Origin: Proales similis
Lineage: Eukaryota > Rotifera > Eurotatoria > Ploima > Proalidae
Direction of reading: 5' to 3'
NCBI GenBank assembly: GCA_019059635.1
Contig: JAGVRJ010000002.1
Location: forward strand, 1,178,001 to 1,242,000
DNA length: 64,000 nucleotides
Shown: piece by piece, positions 1 to 9,535 of the stretch
How positions within the stretch are numbered: position 1 is the first letter of the stretch
Layout of the letters: every line of letters begins with the position of its first letter
Notes under the pieces: model-generated
Databases searched by the model: none
Seen by the model: only the letters and a program-made list of their open reading frames with translations
What the model was told of the DNA's origin: nothing
Made by a program: the position numbers and the translations under genes

Positions 1-128
1 GCCTTGAATCAAGATGTCGAGACATAAGCTAGGCACTCACTCGCACTTGAACAAACTCTGAATTTACCGTTCAGGCTCTTTACAAGGCCCAGAGCGAAGA
101 GGGTCAGTGCAGGCAGCAACAGTTTCAT
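1..128 (-). CDS. N-terminal exon of a secreted protein (partial)
   Basis: On the minus strand an ATG at 128 opens a typical signal peptide: MKLLLP followed by a leucine/alanine-rich core (residues 2-14) and a polar stretch (KSLNGKFRVCSS). The frame hits a TGA near position 9 unless a short intron is removed. A good donor (GTGAGT, starting near 40) and an acceptor ending TTCAAG near position 3 give a 38-bp intron, after which the frame leaves the window. The mature protein carries at least one Cys close to its N terminus. Too little is visible to name a family. The start is chosen because it is the first ATG and is followed at once by the hydrophobic core. Confidence 0.55.
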
Positions 129-1440
129 TTCCTATTTGAATGAAATAATCGGGCGAATTTGGAAGCCTTGAACGGCGATCAGATCGTGCAACGCAATTAG
201 CGATAGCGAAGCTAAGAAGAAGCTGGCCACCAAGAATATAGAGGTGAGGAAGAAATGAATGGGGCGTTTAGACTATTTTTGGCTAATTAATATTCGAGGG
301 CAATTAAAACAGAGGCTTGGTCGAGATAGAGGAGCGGCCCTTTAACCAAGCATTTGCAATTAATCGGCTCTGTTTATTCAATAACTAGCGCCTGTGGCGG
401 GTATTATAGGAGACAAGAGATTCAATATTCACTCTTATTTAAGGGGAGTCCAGGGCCAACAGAGCGACCAAGTGAAGAGAGAGGAACGGGGCGAGGGATA
501 GAGAGAGAGAGCTTGGACAGAGGCTATTAGACACAAAGCGTGTTTGTTTAAGCTCGTGCTCGCTACATGGTTTAGAGGCTATCGTGATGAGCGTTCGACG
601 AGCTGTTGTATAGACTCGAGGGCGGAGGGGCCTAGCTAGTTAAAGCGGAAGCGAATCCTTATCTCTTAACATTTACTAAGTTCATGTAGATCGGCGTGTG
701 TACAAGCATCTAGCTGTGATCACAATGGACGCCAAATGTCATCAAATCAAAAGCTCTATTTAATCTAGTTTGCGGCTTCAATTCGATAATCGCCTTGTAC
801 GATTCTCGTTTGCTCGCTATTGTTTGTAGCCGTCTTATCCGTGGATCATTAGTATGACGTGTCTGTCTCTTCAGTCTCTGAGGTCCTCTCTTCCTCCTGC
901 CTTTTGGGTCATCAATCTCCTAACCCATGTTGCAATCCCGTCCTCGCATAATTCCATGCAGAAAATAATGCTCCCAAAGCAAAATAGGAAAACATCTCTG
1001 GCCGATTTGAATTATGGATTTTTGAAATAAAACGCTTAGATTAGGTGTCGGGCGGGAAGCGGGTAAAAGATCTAAAGCTCAGATAGACACTGCTGACTGG
1101 CATAATTGAGGAATCGATTTAAAAAACTGAAAGTAAAAGATGTCGTGGCTCGTCTGGTCTCATCCCAAATCGATAACGCTGTTCAAACATGGAATTTTTC
1201 AAGTCGATCGATTCCATCGCATTGTTCACTTTGGCTGCTCATATTTTCAGAGAAATAAAGAAAAATTTGTTTCATCACGCGCTTGGCAACTTCTAGTCAA
1301 AGATTGCGCGTTGAATATTATTCTGCGCACTTTAAGACTTCTTTTCGGCTCTGGCTCTCCTTCTCTTGACTTCATAATGCGCTCTCTCAAATGACTAATA
1401 ATAAAATGAAGAAATTTAGACAAGAGAATCGTTGATCCAA
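129..1440. other. Intergenic region between the left-edge gene and the first annexin
   Basis: About 1.3 kb without a supportable gene. The open frame 1140-1394 has no recognisable domain or codon pattern and I treat it as chance. The stretch should hold the promoters of the minus-strand secreted protein and the plus-strand annexin. I see no clear TATA box. A short upstream reading frame (ATG near 1406, stop just before the annexin ATG) lies in the annexin leader. A TTTAG about 22 nt before the annexin ATG could be a splice acceptor, but this is only a possibility. Confidence 0.4.
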
Positions 1441-2653
1441 ATGTCGCTGGAAGAGACAGCCAAGAGCTTACACAAGGCCATGAAAGGCCTCGGAACAGAT
1501 GAAAGCCGTCTGATCAGAGAGCTCGTTTCTCACTCAAACGGCCAACGCCAAGAGATAAAGCGTCTCTTTCTGAGCATGTATGGCAAGGTAAGCCAAAGTC
1601 TTGACCGCTTTTCAGTCGAGCGTGTTCACGAATTTTTCTCAGGGTCTGGACGAGGCGATTAGTTCAGAAACGGGCGGTAAATTTCGCGACGCGCTCCTCG
1701 CTCTGCTCGAGCCTGTCGATGAGCTCGAGGCCAAATTTGTTGAAAAGGCAATTAAGGTTAGTCAAGTGTTTTGTCGGTTCACCTAAGGTATTTTGTTTGA
1801 AGGCTTTTATCAGGGAATCGGAACCGACGAGAAGCTTTTGATTGAACTACTTTGTCCCAAAGAGGCGTTTGAGATCGAGATACTGCGCGCCGCCTACAAG
1901 CGAGGTTTTTAAGGCTGATCTGATTGATGTTGAGTGAAATGGAAGCTAACTGCGATTCAAGTGTTCAACAAAGACTTGGAAAAAGAGCTCGCCGACGAAG
2001 AAGGAGGATATTTGGGCCGCATTTTTCGATCAATCGCCTCGGCTGGCAGAGCAAGCGATTCGACTGTGGACGCCGAACTCGCTCATCGAGAAGCCCAAGA
2101 GCTCTACGACGTAAGCCGCTCATGCAATCGGACGTTTCATTTGGCATTGAGCACTCAAGATTGTTTAATAGGCCGGAGAAGGCACACTGGGCACCAAAGA
2201 AAGCGAATTTGTTAGAATATTGTGCTCGCGAAGCTTTCCCCAATTGGCGCTGACCTTTGCCGAATATGAGGCAATCTGCGACAGGACCATGGAGAAAGCG
2301 ATCGAAAAAGAAATGAGCGGCGATCTCAAAGAGGCCTTTTTGACAATTATCGCAGCCGTGCGTAACAAGCCCAAACTGTACGCCAAACTTCTTCACGAGG
2401 CGATGAAAGGAGTTGGGACAAACGACCAAAAACTCATTCGGCTCATTGTGACTCGCTCAGAGGTAAGCGCTTGGAGACATTTCAGGCAAAAGCCAGACAC
2501 ATTAGGCTGATTGGGCTCTATTTTTAGTATGATCTGAATCAAGTGAGCCAAGAGTACGAAAAGGAGTATGGCAAGCCATTAGCTAAAGCGGTAGAGTCAG
2601 AGCTGAGCGGCGACTATGAGAAACTAATTCTAGCTTTAATCAAACGGCATTAA
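1441..2653 (+). CDS. Annexin (first of three tandem copies)
   Basis: Annexins are calcium-dependent phospholipid-binding proteins of the cytosolic face of membranes. Six exons (1441-1587, 1643-1756, 1814-1904, 1962-2110, 2172-2462, 2528-2653) give 305 residues, the normal size for a four-repeat core with a very short N-terminal tail. Type II calcium loops are visible in repeat 1 (KGLGTDE), repeat 2 (GIGTDEKLL), repeat 3 (GTLGTKESE) and repeat 4 (KGVGTND), so all four repeats look largely intact. Introns are 55-65 bp. The start is the ATG at 1441; a frame extension upstream would need a TTG. Codon use is mixed and less GC-rich than in the two following annexins, so this copy is an older paralog. 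The AATAAA at 2721 fits its 3' end. Confidence 0.93.
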
Positions 2654-2720
2654 CAACTCACAAGCATCTAAACGCTAAAACTAAATGAGTGTGCGTGCTA
2701 GAGTTTAATTTGTAGAAGAG

Positions 2721-2726
2721 AATAAA
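2721..2726 (+). terminator. Polyadenylation signal of the first annexin
   Basis: AATAAA about 70 nt after the annexin stop codon at 2653, before the second annexin gene. Confidence 0.55.
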
Positions 2727-2896
2727 CTAAATGGATCATTTTATGTAAAAATATACTTTGAAACATTTCTTGGCAAATACGTCATTCGGGGGAGGCATTG
2801 ACGACTAAAATATTGATTGATTAACTATGGCAACAAGAAGAAACAATAGACTGTTCCGTTTTTTGAAAAATAAGTACTTTGGTAATTTGAACTAAA

Positions 2897-4076
2897 ATGG
2901 CAAGCAATCAAGAAAATATTGATAACAAGAAGATGGAGGAGGTAGCGCGCTCCTTCAACACGGCCTTCAAGGGCTTCGGCACTGACGAGGAGCGTGTGAT
3001 CAGGGAGGTGACCCGGTACTCGATGGCCGAGCGCCAGGTGATCAAGTCCAAATACCTCACGCTGTTCGGCAAGACCCTCGAGGACGACCTGAAGGACGAG
3101 CTCTCTGGCAACCTGCTCGAGACCGTGCTCGCGCTGCTCACTCCGCTTGACGAGTACGAGGCGCAGTGCCTGAACGAGGCCATCGCCGGCTCGGGCTGCG
3201 ACTGCCGCAAGGTTTCGGAGATCCTCTGCTCCAAGGACGCCACCGAGGTGAAGAAGCTCAACGAAGCCTACAAACGCCGTAAGAAGACTTGGGCCCAGCT
3301 TATCCCAAGACCGCACCATTAACCCGAATCTAGTCTACGGCAAAGACATTGAGGTGGACATGCGAGGCGAGTCTGGCGGCGACGCCAAGCGCGTCTTCCG
3401 CTCGGTCGCCTCCGGCGGCCGCGACGAGAACCACGGCTACGACCAGGAAATGGTCAAGAAGGACGCCCAGCTCCTCTACGACGTGAGTTTCCTTGCAGTT
3501 TGTCTTTTTGGCGGCCACGGCTCATCCGTACTGCGGCGTTGCAGAGTGGCCAGGGCAAGAACGGAGGCACCGACGAGGCCGAGATCATCCGAATCTTGTG
3601 CACCCGCAGTTTCCCGCAGCTGAACGCCATATTCGCGCAGTACTACGAGATTTGCGAGACCGAGTTCGAGGAGGCCCTCGCCCAGGAGGTCTCCGGCGAC
3701 TTTCTCACTGCTCTGCTTACCATCGGTAATTGATTTCTCAATAAGCTTTGAATTCTATTTGGCTTAACTAATTTACTTAGTCAAATGCTCCCGAAATCGA
3801 CCCGCCTTTTTCGCTCGAGTTTTATATGACTGCATGGACGGTGTAGGAAACAGACCCGGTGATTTGCTTCAAACCCTGGTCAGACGATGTGATGTAGGAT
3901 CAATCGGATCGCTTTTTCTTTATCTTTCTTTTTAAAATTAATTCTGGGAGCAGGTCGACTTGACTGAAATAAAGCAAGAATACCAAAATCTGTACAATGA
4001 GAGTCTCTACGACAAAGTAGCCAAGGAACTCAAAGGCGATTTTGAAAGACTGCTTCTTGCTCTCATTAGCAAATAA
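2897..4076 (+). CDS. Annexin (second tandem copy)
   Basis: Five exons (2897-3278, 3334-3482, 3545-3725, 3781-3893, 3954-4076) encode 315 residues with four annexin repeats. Repeat 1 has a good calcium loop (KGFGTDEE) and repeat 3 has GGTDEAE. Repeat 2 (GSGCDCRK) and repeat 4 (DGVGNRPGD) lack the GTDE signature and probably bind calcium poorly. Exons 1-3 and intron 1 are almost identical at the DNA level to the next annexin (4547-5720), while exons 4-5 are clearly diverged. The shared block is strongly GC-rich at third positions (AAG, CTG, GCC, GAC), unlike exons 4-5. If intron 1 is retained the frame stays open for about 15 residues and stops, giving a one-and-a-half-repeat protein. The AATAAA at 4185 fits the 3' end. 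Confidence 0.93.
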
Positions 4077-4184
4077 TCTTTATTTTTCACTTAATTTCAC
4101 GTAGAAAATTTGCTATGGAGTTGTTTTTTCCCATTATGATGAATCGCTTTCAAGCTACAGGGCGAAGAATGACGTCAAGAAGCA

Positions 4185-4190
4185 AATAAA
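4185..4190 (+). terminator. Polyadenylation signal of the second annexin
   Basis: AATAAA about 110 nt beyond the stop codon at 4076. Confidence 0.5.
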
Positions 4191-4417
4191 CTCTTAACTC
4201 ATATTGCCCTTCTCAAGAAACTCAGGTTGCGAAATAAGACTTTGAATGTAACGCGATAGGAAGCAGTCAAACTTTACCGGCATGAGCCACCCTCACAAAA
4301 ACGCATGCGCCGATCCAGTTTACGTCGCATGTTTATTCTCGAAATCTTATTCACAACTAGATCGAACTCTCCAGTATGCAAATAAATGGTTCCATAGCAA
4401 CCGTTTTGTTTGTATGT

Positions 4418-4425
4418 ATAAAAAT
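4418..4425 (+). promoter_or_regulatory. TATA-box candidate of the third annexin
   Basis: TATAAAAA lies about 125 nt before the ATG at 4547, in the gap after the preceding annexin's polyadenylation signal. Position and sequence fit a core promoter. It is one of the few TATA-like boxes at a sensible place in this window. Transcription start is not visible from sequence. Confidence 0.4.
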
Positions 4426-4546
4426 AAAGTCTCTGGTTCGATACAGGCATAAAAACCAGCGTTGAATCGTCTACTTAAATCGGCACGCGTTTTTGCTTCG
4501 ATTCAAAAAAAAAAGAATTTGTGCTTTAAAAGGTTTTTTGAAAAAA

Positions 4547-5720
4547 ATGTCAGCGGAAAATATTGACAATAAGAAGATGGAGGAGGTAGCGCGCTCCTTC
4601 AACACGGCCTTCAAGGGCTTCGGCACTGACGAGGAGCGTGTGATCAGGGAGGTGACCCGGTACTCGATGGCCGAGCGCCAGGTGATCAAGTCCAAATACC
4701 TGACGCTGTTCGGCAAGACCCTCGAGGACGACCTGAAGGATGAGCTCTCTGGCCACCTGCTCGAGACTGTGCTCGCGCTGCTCACTCCGCTTGACGAGTA
4801 CGAGGCGCAGTGCCTGAACGAGGCCATCGCCGGCACGGGCTGCGACTGCCGCAAGGTCTCGGAGATCCTCTGCTCCAAGGACGCCACCGAGGTGAAGAAG
4901 CTCAACGAAGCCTACAAACGCCGTAAGAAGACTTGGGCGCAGCTTATCCCCAGACCGCACCATTAACCCGAATCTAGTCTACGGCAAAGACATTGAGGTG
5001 GACATGCGAGGCGAGTCTGGCGGCGACGCCAAGCGCGTCTTCCGCTCGGTCGCCTCCGGCGGCCGCGACGAGAACCACGGCTACGACCAGGAGATGGTCA
5101 AGAAGGACGCCCAGCTTCTCTACGACGTGAGTTACCTTGCAGTTTGTCTTTTTGGCGGCCACGGCTCACCCTGATCGCCTCGTTTCAGAGTGGCCAGGGC
5201 AAGAACGGAGGCACCGACGAGGCCGAGATCATCCGAATCTTGTGCACCCGCAGTTTCCCGCAGCTGAACGCCATATTCGCGCAGTACTACGAGATTTGCG
5301 AGACCGAGTTCGAGGAGGCCCTCGCCCAGGAGGTCTCCGGCGACTTTCTCACTGCTCTGCTTACCATCGGTAATTGATTTCTTAGCTAACCAATATAAAA
5401 ATTTAAAACAAGTGTTATTTACAGTTAAAGCCTCTCGAAACAAAACTGCTTACTTTACTGAACTGCTTTACAAATCAATGGAAGGGTTTGGTGCCCGCGA
5501 ACGAGACCTGCTTCAGCTAGTCGTTCGTAGGAGTGATGTGAGTTTAGTTTATTCTTATTAGTTGAATTTAATTTATTCGCATATTTCTTAGGTTGATTTG
5601 GCTGAGATCAAGCAAGAGTACCAAAACAGATACAACATGAACCTTGCCGATCATGTTTCTAAAGAAATTAAAGGAGATTTCCTCAAGATTATTTTGGCCG
5701 TCATCAAAAAGGCCACATAA
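4547..5720 (+). CDS. Annexin (third tandem copy)
   Basis: Five exons (4547-4922, 4978-5126, 5189-5369, 5425-5537, 5592-5720) encode 315 residues, the same length and exon layout as the second annexin. In exon 1 the protein differs from that copy only in the extreme N terminus and two substitutions (Asn to His in SGHLLE, Ser to Thr in AGTGCD). Exons 2 and 3 look identical in protein. The last two exons differ widely: repeat 4 reads EGFGARERD here and DGVGNRPGD there. An in-frame ATG exists upstream at 4493, but 4547 aligns with the paralog and follows the probable TATA box. The AATAAA at 5789 fits the 3' end. The gene converges on the RBR ligase with about 140 bp between stop codons. Confidence 0.93.
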
Positions 5721-5788
5721 GCTTGTCTTTTCCGGGGCCATTCCTCCTTTTTTCTAATTGACCAGCGTTCTTCTATTAGAGCCTTTTA

Positions 5789-5794
5789 AATAAA
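5789..5794 (+). terminator. Polyadenylation signal of the third annexin
   Basis: AATAAA about 70 nt beyond the stop at 5720 and before the 3' end of the convergent RBR ligase gene. Confidence 0.5.
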
Positions 5795-5863
5795 CCTCTG
5801 TCCCAATTCAGAAATCTTAAGCCTAGTAATTTTTTTTTATTGTTCAGCTATTGATTAACTGAT

Positions 5864-8800
5864 TCAAAGTGATTTTTGCGGATGGTTCTCTTGCTCGTTT
5901 AACTTCAAATAGTCGTGTGTGAGCCTCTTTATTCCCTTGGCAATTTGGAATACTTCGTCTTCCCTTTGTTTTATCTTGGCCAATGTCTCATTATCACGAC
6001 CGTTCTCAGCGAGCTCTTTTATGATTGAACAAATGTAAACGCATCGATTCAATGTTTGACTTAGATTAGGTCTGAACGATTGCGATTGTATGCCGAGTTT
6101 TTTAGCAGGCGCAGTCAAGAGGATCGCCAGGAATTCGATCAGCTGATTGAGCTGGAAAAATCGTTGCTTTGACATCTCGACCTGAAGCGCAATCAGAGCT
6201 TTCAAGTCGTTTATCGAAATTTGCTCTGACAATGGCTTGTTTGTCCACCTATTCCAAACGCAGCCAAAAGAGCCGCCTTCTCTCGTTGACTTGAAGTATT
6301 CGCGCGCGACTGCATCGAGCATTCGCTTTTTCAGATGTTCAAAACCGGCGATGACCATATGCTTTTGCTTTGCAGACCTTTTCAACTTGTAGGCTTCGTC
6401 GATCAGCTCTATAAATTTCCTTTTCATTCTTCCAGTGTATGATGTGAACGAGAGGAACGTATCCGGCTCATAGACGGTCAGTTGGACTTTGGGATTTGAA
6501 CAGAAGTAGCCGTTGCCGGCCTTGTGAAATGTATAAAAGTCTTGTAAACAAAGCCAGCAGAATTGAAAGCCGCAAATGCAGCTCATGTGGTTGCAGCCCA
6601 TGTTCTTTTCCATGTAGTTTCCGCATCGAGGACAATTTTTGCCCTCTGATCTGGCCAGTTCAGCGTTGCTGTCAATCATGACATCGCTCAACTTCTTTCT
6701 CTCCTCCAAATAGACTCTGGCTTGCTTGCAAAGGGCCGGGAAATGGTCCGTCTGCTTACAGTACTTACAAATCGAGTAGCCGCACTCGCACAAACAAACT
6801 AATCGACCGTTGTCGTCTATTTCGTTCAGTTCTATATCTGCTGGCTTCTCCGCTATTAATAGTCGATCGCAATTTTTACATTCTACAAACGAGTCTCGGT
6901 CTCTCAAAACTTTGAGTTCTGTATAGAACCGGACGTAGCGGTTGATCAAATCAACTGGGACCAGAGCTTTCAGAGTGTCTGTAGTCAGTCGTTTATCGCA
7001 GCCCTCGTGCAAGCAGGTAATCATCGGCACTGCCTTGGCTTCTTTTTGCCGTCCAAAAGATCCAGTTACTTTCATGTTTAGAATTTTCACTTGAACGAAT
7101 TCTTTCCAACAGCTCATGCAAGCCCGGTGTCCACACGAGGCGAGCTCAAAAAAGTCGCCCGGCCACTCGAGCTCGTCAAAGCAGATCGCACACGTTTCAG
7201 TGCGTTTCTTTGAACTATCGGCCACAGGCCTAAGTTGGTTTGAATCTTGGCTGGTGTTTAGAAGCTGAGCATATTTTGCTGTCAACTCTTGAACGCTCAC
7301 AGACGAGGGAGTGGCGAAAAAACTCTGCGAGGGCAACTTTTTGACCGCGATCGCTTGTTTGTTATTCTCTTCTTGAGCTCCAAAACACTGAGGATACCTT
7401 TCTTGGATGAACGAGGCAACATTTTGAATTGCTTGTTGAAAGTCGTCGAATTCGTTTTGAACAAGTTCGAATTGAAGCTGATTCGAGTCAAGATTCAAAT
7501 TTGAATTGAGGATGAACGAATGCCCTTCGGAGCATTTTGCTTTGTTCACAATGATATAAGTCTCTCCAAACAGACTGTACCAAGTGCTGATTGGCAAAAC
7601 TCGGAGTTGATTGAGTTTTATGAAAGGCCGCGGGTAATCGTCTGCTTGAATAGAAGCCGAATTCCTCAGTGAAATTTGGAAAGTTTCAAAAGTGCCCGGG
7701 ATAGTCGCTTGCTGATACAAGAATTCATTGTGCGTTTGATTCTCTTCTTCCGATTCGGTTGATTCAGATTCAGATGAATCGATCAGATCGCCTAGAGAGA
7801 ATGACTGATCGATTGAATGCCACGTGTCACGCGACGGTCGCCAGCTTTTTCCGAGCTCAAAGACAGGATTTTTGCGGCCCAGTATGTTTGCTAGGTCAAG
7901 TTGAATTACTTGTTCGACTGTAGGCTCGCGGTCTTCGTGAATTGTTGAAAATACTTGAGTAAGTTTGGTTGGGACCAAAGTGTCGCTGCGCTCTGATTTC
8001 ACTTGTTTTGTGATTCCCACGTGAAACTTGCGCTTGAGTTCTCTCAGACGGAGCTTTTTCGGTTTTCTCGACTCTTCCTTATATGTGGGATTTTCGGATC
8101 TGATCACTTTTTCGCTTTTAAGAATTTCTCTCGGCATTGAGAAGCGGAATTGAGCAGAGGCAGAGCGAGCGGGCCAAACCGAATCAGAGTCTGTCTCGCT
8201 ACTCTCGTTGCGTTCTTGTTTTCTATCACGGCCTGGTTGGAAGTAGAAAACATCGTGAGTGGGAATACTTCCATATGAGCCTTTCTCGTAGTCAATGTTG
8301 TGATTATCAAATTCACGAAACGCTCGGTTCCTGCCGCCGTGATCGAGTAAATCTTGCTCAAAGCGGCATCGAAGTCCATGCGTGACTTTTTTCTCTTTCT
8401 TTTCCTTTCTCTTGTGTTTCTTTTTTGAGTCTGAGTCCGACTGAGAGTCGATGAATGGAAATTCGTTCGCTTTTTCTTTAAGCAGATCGGGCATCAGCCA
8501 TCGATTTCGTTTGTTCAGCGAATAGGCGACGCCTGAGTTGATGCTATAGTTAAGCAACGCTTCTCGTTTGGGCTGAGCTGCACTAATGAGCAAATTTTCG
8601 TCGACCAGCGATTTTCGAAGTAGTGATTTATGATCTAGTGAATCGCTTTCATACACCAACTGAACCAAATTGAATTCACGAAGTTGTCTGCTACGGAAGC
8701 GGCGATAAGTGTGGCCAGTGCGAAAAGCGCGCTTGTCTCCTCCTCGTCCCTTGTACTCATCACTTAAGCTCTCCAAACTGGAAGCGGCTTGGTCTATTCC

Positions 8801-8868
8801 GATCAAAAATTTACAACAGCCCAAGCAAATCGACTGATCAAAATCTGCTCACCTTCAGCTTCAGCCAT
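5864..8868 (-). CDS. RBR-type (RING-IBR-RING) E3 ubiquitin ligase
   Basis: RBR ligases accept ubiquitin from an E2 on a RING2 cysteine before passing it to the substrate. The model is a 16-nt first exon (8868-8853, MAEAE) and one large exon (8793-5864), about 981 residues. RING1 starts near residue 540 (CAICFDE ... CGHRACMSCW), an IBR follows (CECGYSICKYC), and RING2 lies near residue 726 (CPRCGNYMEKNMGCNHMSC). The Cys in GCNHM matches the catalytic position of Parkin and Ariadne proteins, so the enzyme should be active. A helical, possibly Ariadne-like region follows. The first 500 residues are charged, with Ser/Glu-rich runs (SSESESTESEEE), and show no ankyrin or UBA domain that I can recognise. 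I cannot place it in a named RBR subfamily. It lies about 155 bp downstream of a small membrane-protein gene on the same strand. Confidence 0.85.
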
Positions 8869-8994
8869 TCTAGATTTGGAGACGTTGAAATTGTTTTCAG
8901 CCGCAAAGCCGACGCTCTCAAATTTATGTTCAAGTAATTGCGCAATTAAACAACTCAAAAAATGTAATTTCAGCATCGCATGCAAAACCTCTTT

Positions 8995-9000
8995 TTTATT
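8995..9000 (-). terminator. Polyadenylation signal of the small membrane-protein gene
   Basis: Minus-strand AATAAA about 25 nt beyond the stop codon at 9023 and about 130 nt before the ATG of the next gene. Confidence 0.5.
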
Positions 9001-9022
9001 GATCAAGTTCAGGCGTGCATTT

Positions 9023-9444
9023 CTAATCCTCTGTTTGAAAGTTTCTCAAATGATCCAGCTCGGCTAGCTCATGAGTCTCACATGTGTATCGTCGGACGTG
9101 AGTATGGCCTTTTTTGGCCAATCTATACCCAAATAGAAGACTGAATAGGACGAACGCAGCAGAGTTAATATCTACTCACCGTCCAAGAACAAGCCATCGA
9201 GCCAGAACCAGCGAGCAAGAAACGATCGAAATAAAACTGGTGAAAAGTGCTAGAAAAACAACATAGAGGACCGTCTGATGCTGCTTAGGGCATTCGAGTT
9301 GGAATTAAGAGTCAGAAAACGGCTTTGTCGGAGGTGACATACCGAGTCGATTATCTCGTCGTCGTGTTCGAGCTGGGCTTGGTCTTTGCCGTGCATCAGA
9401 TGCTGAAAATAAAGCGCAAACACGCTTTGTAGAGAAGAATTCAT
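9023..9444 (-). CDS. Small single-pass membrane protein, 106 aa, unrecognised
   Basis: Three exons (9444-9343, 9280-9180, 9140-9023) with clean GT-AG junctions join to 321 nt, an exact open frame. The second intron is only 39 bp. The product has an acidic N-terminal part (QAQLEHDDEIIDS), one strong hydrophobic segment of about 25 residues (from TVLYVVFLALFTS), then a basic stretch (RLAKKGHTHVRRY) and an acidic tail ending NFQTED. By the positive-inside rule the C terminus would face the cytosol. I do not recognise the family. It lies between WDR90 and the RBR ligase on the same strand, starting only 92 bp after the WDR90 stop. The exact frame across two introns is the main evidence that it is real. 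Confidence 0.7.
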
Positions 9445-9457
9445 CCAGTATTCTACT

Positions 9458-9463
9458 TTTATT
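9458..9463 (-). terminator. Polyadenylation signal of WDR90, next to the following ATG
   Basis: Minus-strand AATAAA about 70 nt past the WDR90 stop and only 14 nt before the ATG (9444) of the next gene. Cleavage at the usual distance would fall at or beyond that ATG, so the 3' end of one transcript and the 5' end of the next must overlap or be separated by processing. Confidence 0.45.
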
Positions 9464-9535
9464 CAATTTAAAGTGTCTAGGAGCAATTTTGTAAAAATAC
9501 GAAAAGAAAAGATTTCAACTACGAAAATTGCAAAA

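Noticed and set aside
1140-1394. 84-aa plus-strand frame before the first annexin
   Set aside because: No domain, no signal peptide, atypical composition and not joined in frame to the annexin; judged a chance frame.
4387-4400. X-box-like GGTTCCATAGCAAC before the third annexin
   Set aside because: One mismatch to a loose consensus and the gene is not ciliary; probably chance.
4430-4450. GGTTCGATAC resembling a tRNA B box
   Set aside because: No matching A box, acceptor stem or anticodon arm upstream; the sequence lies in the annexin leader.
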